Source: Schleiferiaceae bacterium (GTDB lineage: Bacteria > Bacteroidota > Bacteroidia > Flavobacteriales > Schleiferiaceae). From it: a DNA stretch of 64,000 nucleotides. Positions within the stretch are counted from its first letter, which is position 1. Every line of letters begins with the position of its first letter. Positions 63,932 through 64,000 of this stretch are shown one piece after another. The translations under genes and the position numbers were made by a program. A model generated the notes under the pieces. That model did not search any database. It was not told the origin of the DNA and was given only the letters and a program-made list of their open reading frames with translations. The DNA lies in the NCBI GenBank assembly GCA_018401735.1, contig JAGYKI010000001.1, positions 186,001 through 250,000 of the forward strand, in the 5' to 3' direction.

Positions 63932-64000
63932 CTTAGAATGTAAAATCTGAGCTCCCATTTCAAGTAAAAACTGAGCTTTAAACCTATATTTGGGTTTAAG

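Overview
This window looks like chromosomal DNA of a marine-type Bacteroidota, most likely a Flavobacteriales relative. Four kinds of evidence point there. Promoters carry the Bacteroidota -7 box TAnnTTTG, with TTTG about 19-23 bp upstream. Family-typical genes are present: an S46 dipeptidyl-peptidase, a secreted protease with a type IX secretion (T9SS) C-terminal signal, and small families resembling DUF6913 and DUF6952. Gene orders are typical of the phylum: coaX / outer-membrane protein / TPR protein / lptC / CBS hemolysin-like / SurA-PpiD-type isomerase, and ligA / DUF6913 / dapA. Start codons GTG and TTG are frequent, and many genes overlap by 4-20 bp.

Layout. 1-3199 holds potassium uptake (trkA-trkH, minus strand, trkH cut by the window edge) and a CPA1 Na+/H+ antiporter. 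3403-8586 is a TetR-controlled tripartite export operon (ABC, HlyD, TolC-like) whose ABC ATPase is degenerate at several catalytic motifs. 8621-9309 is a tandem array of about five 120-149 bp repeats. 9329-10822 holds a nitroreductase, aroK, tRNA-Lys and tRNA-Leu. 10874-15457 is the accessory region: a gene remnant, a complete IS4-family element, an AT-rich membrane protein with an HELIH motif, a 158-bp broken copy of the same IS, two unrecognised small genes and an IS1595-family remnant. tRNA-Phe follows. 15669-25510 is the envelope cluster (coaX to the PPIase), interrupted by a divergent two-gene coiled-coil operon. 25630-42001 is mainly peptidases, signalling and housekeeping: a DPP11-like peptidase, a DsbA-like protein, a structured leader with a 56-residue ORF before a hybrid histidine kinase, an RsmI-like methylase with a LMW phosphatase, a response regulator with a multi-PAS pseudokinase, dnaA, and the four-gene coupled ribD operon ending in the T9SS protease. 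42094-51371 mixes metabolic genes (VOC, PNPOx-like, ettA, glycosyltransferase, ligA, dapA) with a repeat-rich 960-bp gap. 51529-63931 holds small envelope proteins, a MoxR/VWA pair, a LexA-like repressor coupled to a radical SAM gene, a lipoprotein, an ArsC/phosphatase-like protein, a catalytically dead M1-peptidase/beta-barrel fusion, and amt.

The most unusual features are the export operon with a degenerate ATPase, the structured leader plus 56-residue ORF before the hybrid kinase, the multi-PAS protein without kinase catalytic boxes, the dead M1 peptidase fused to an outer-membrane barrel, and several intergenic repeat families, including a 265-bp element with inverted ends that recurs at three places. 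I did not find an unmistakable new defence or mobile system. CRISPR arrays and rRNA genes are absent. All functional calls rest on motif recognition by eye; no database search was run.
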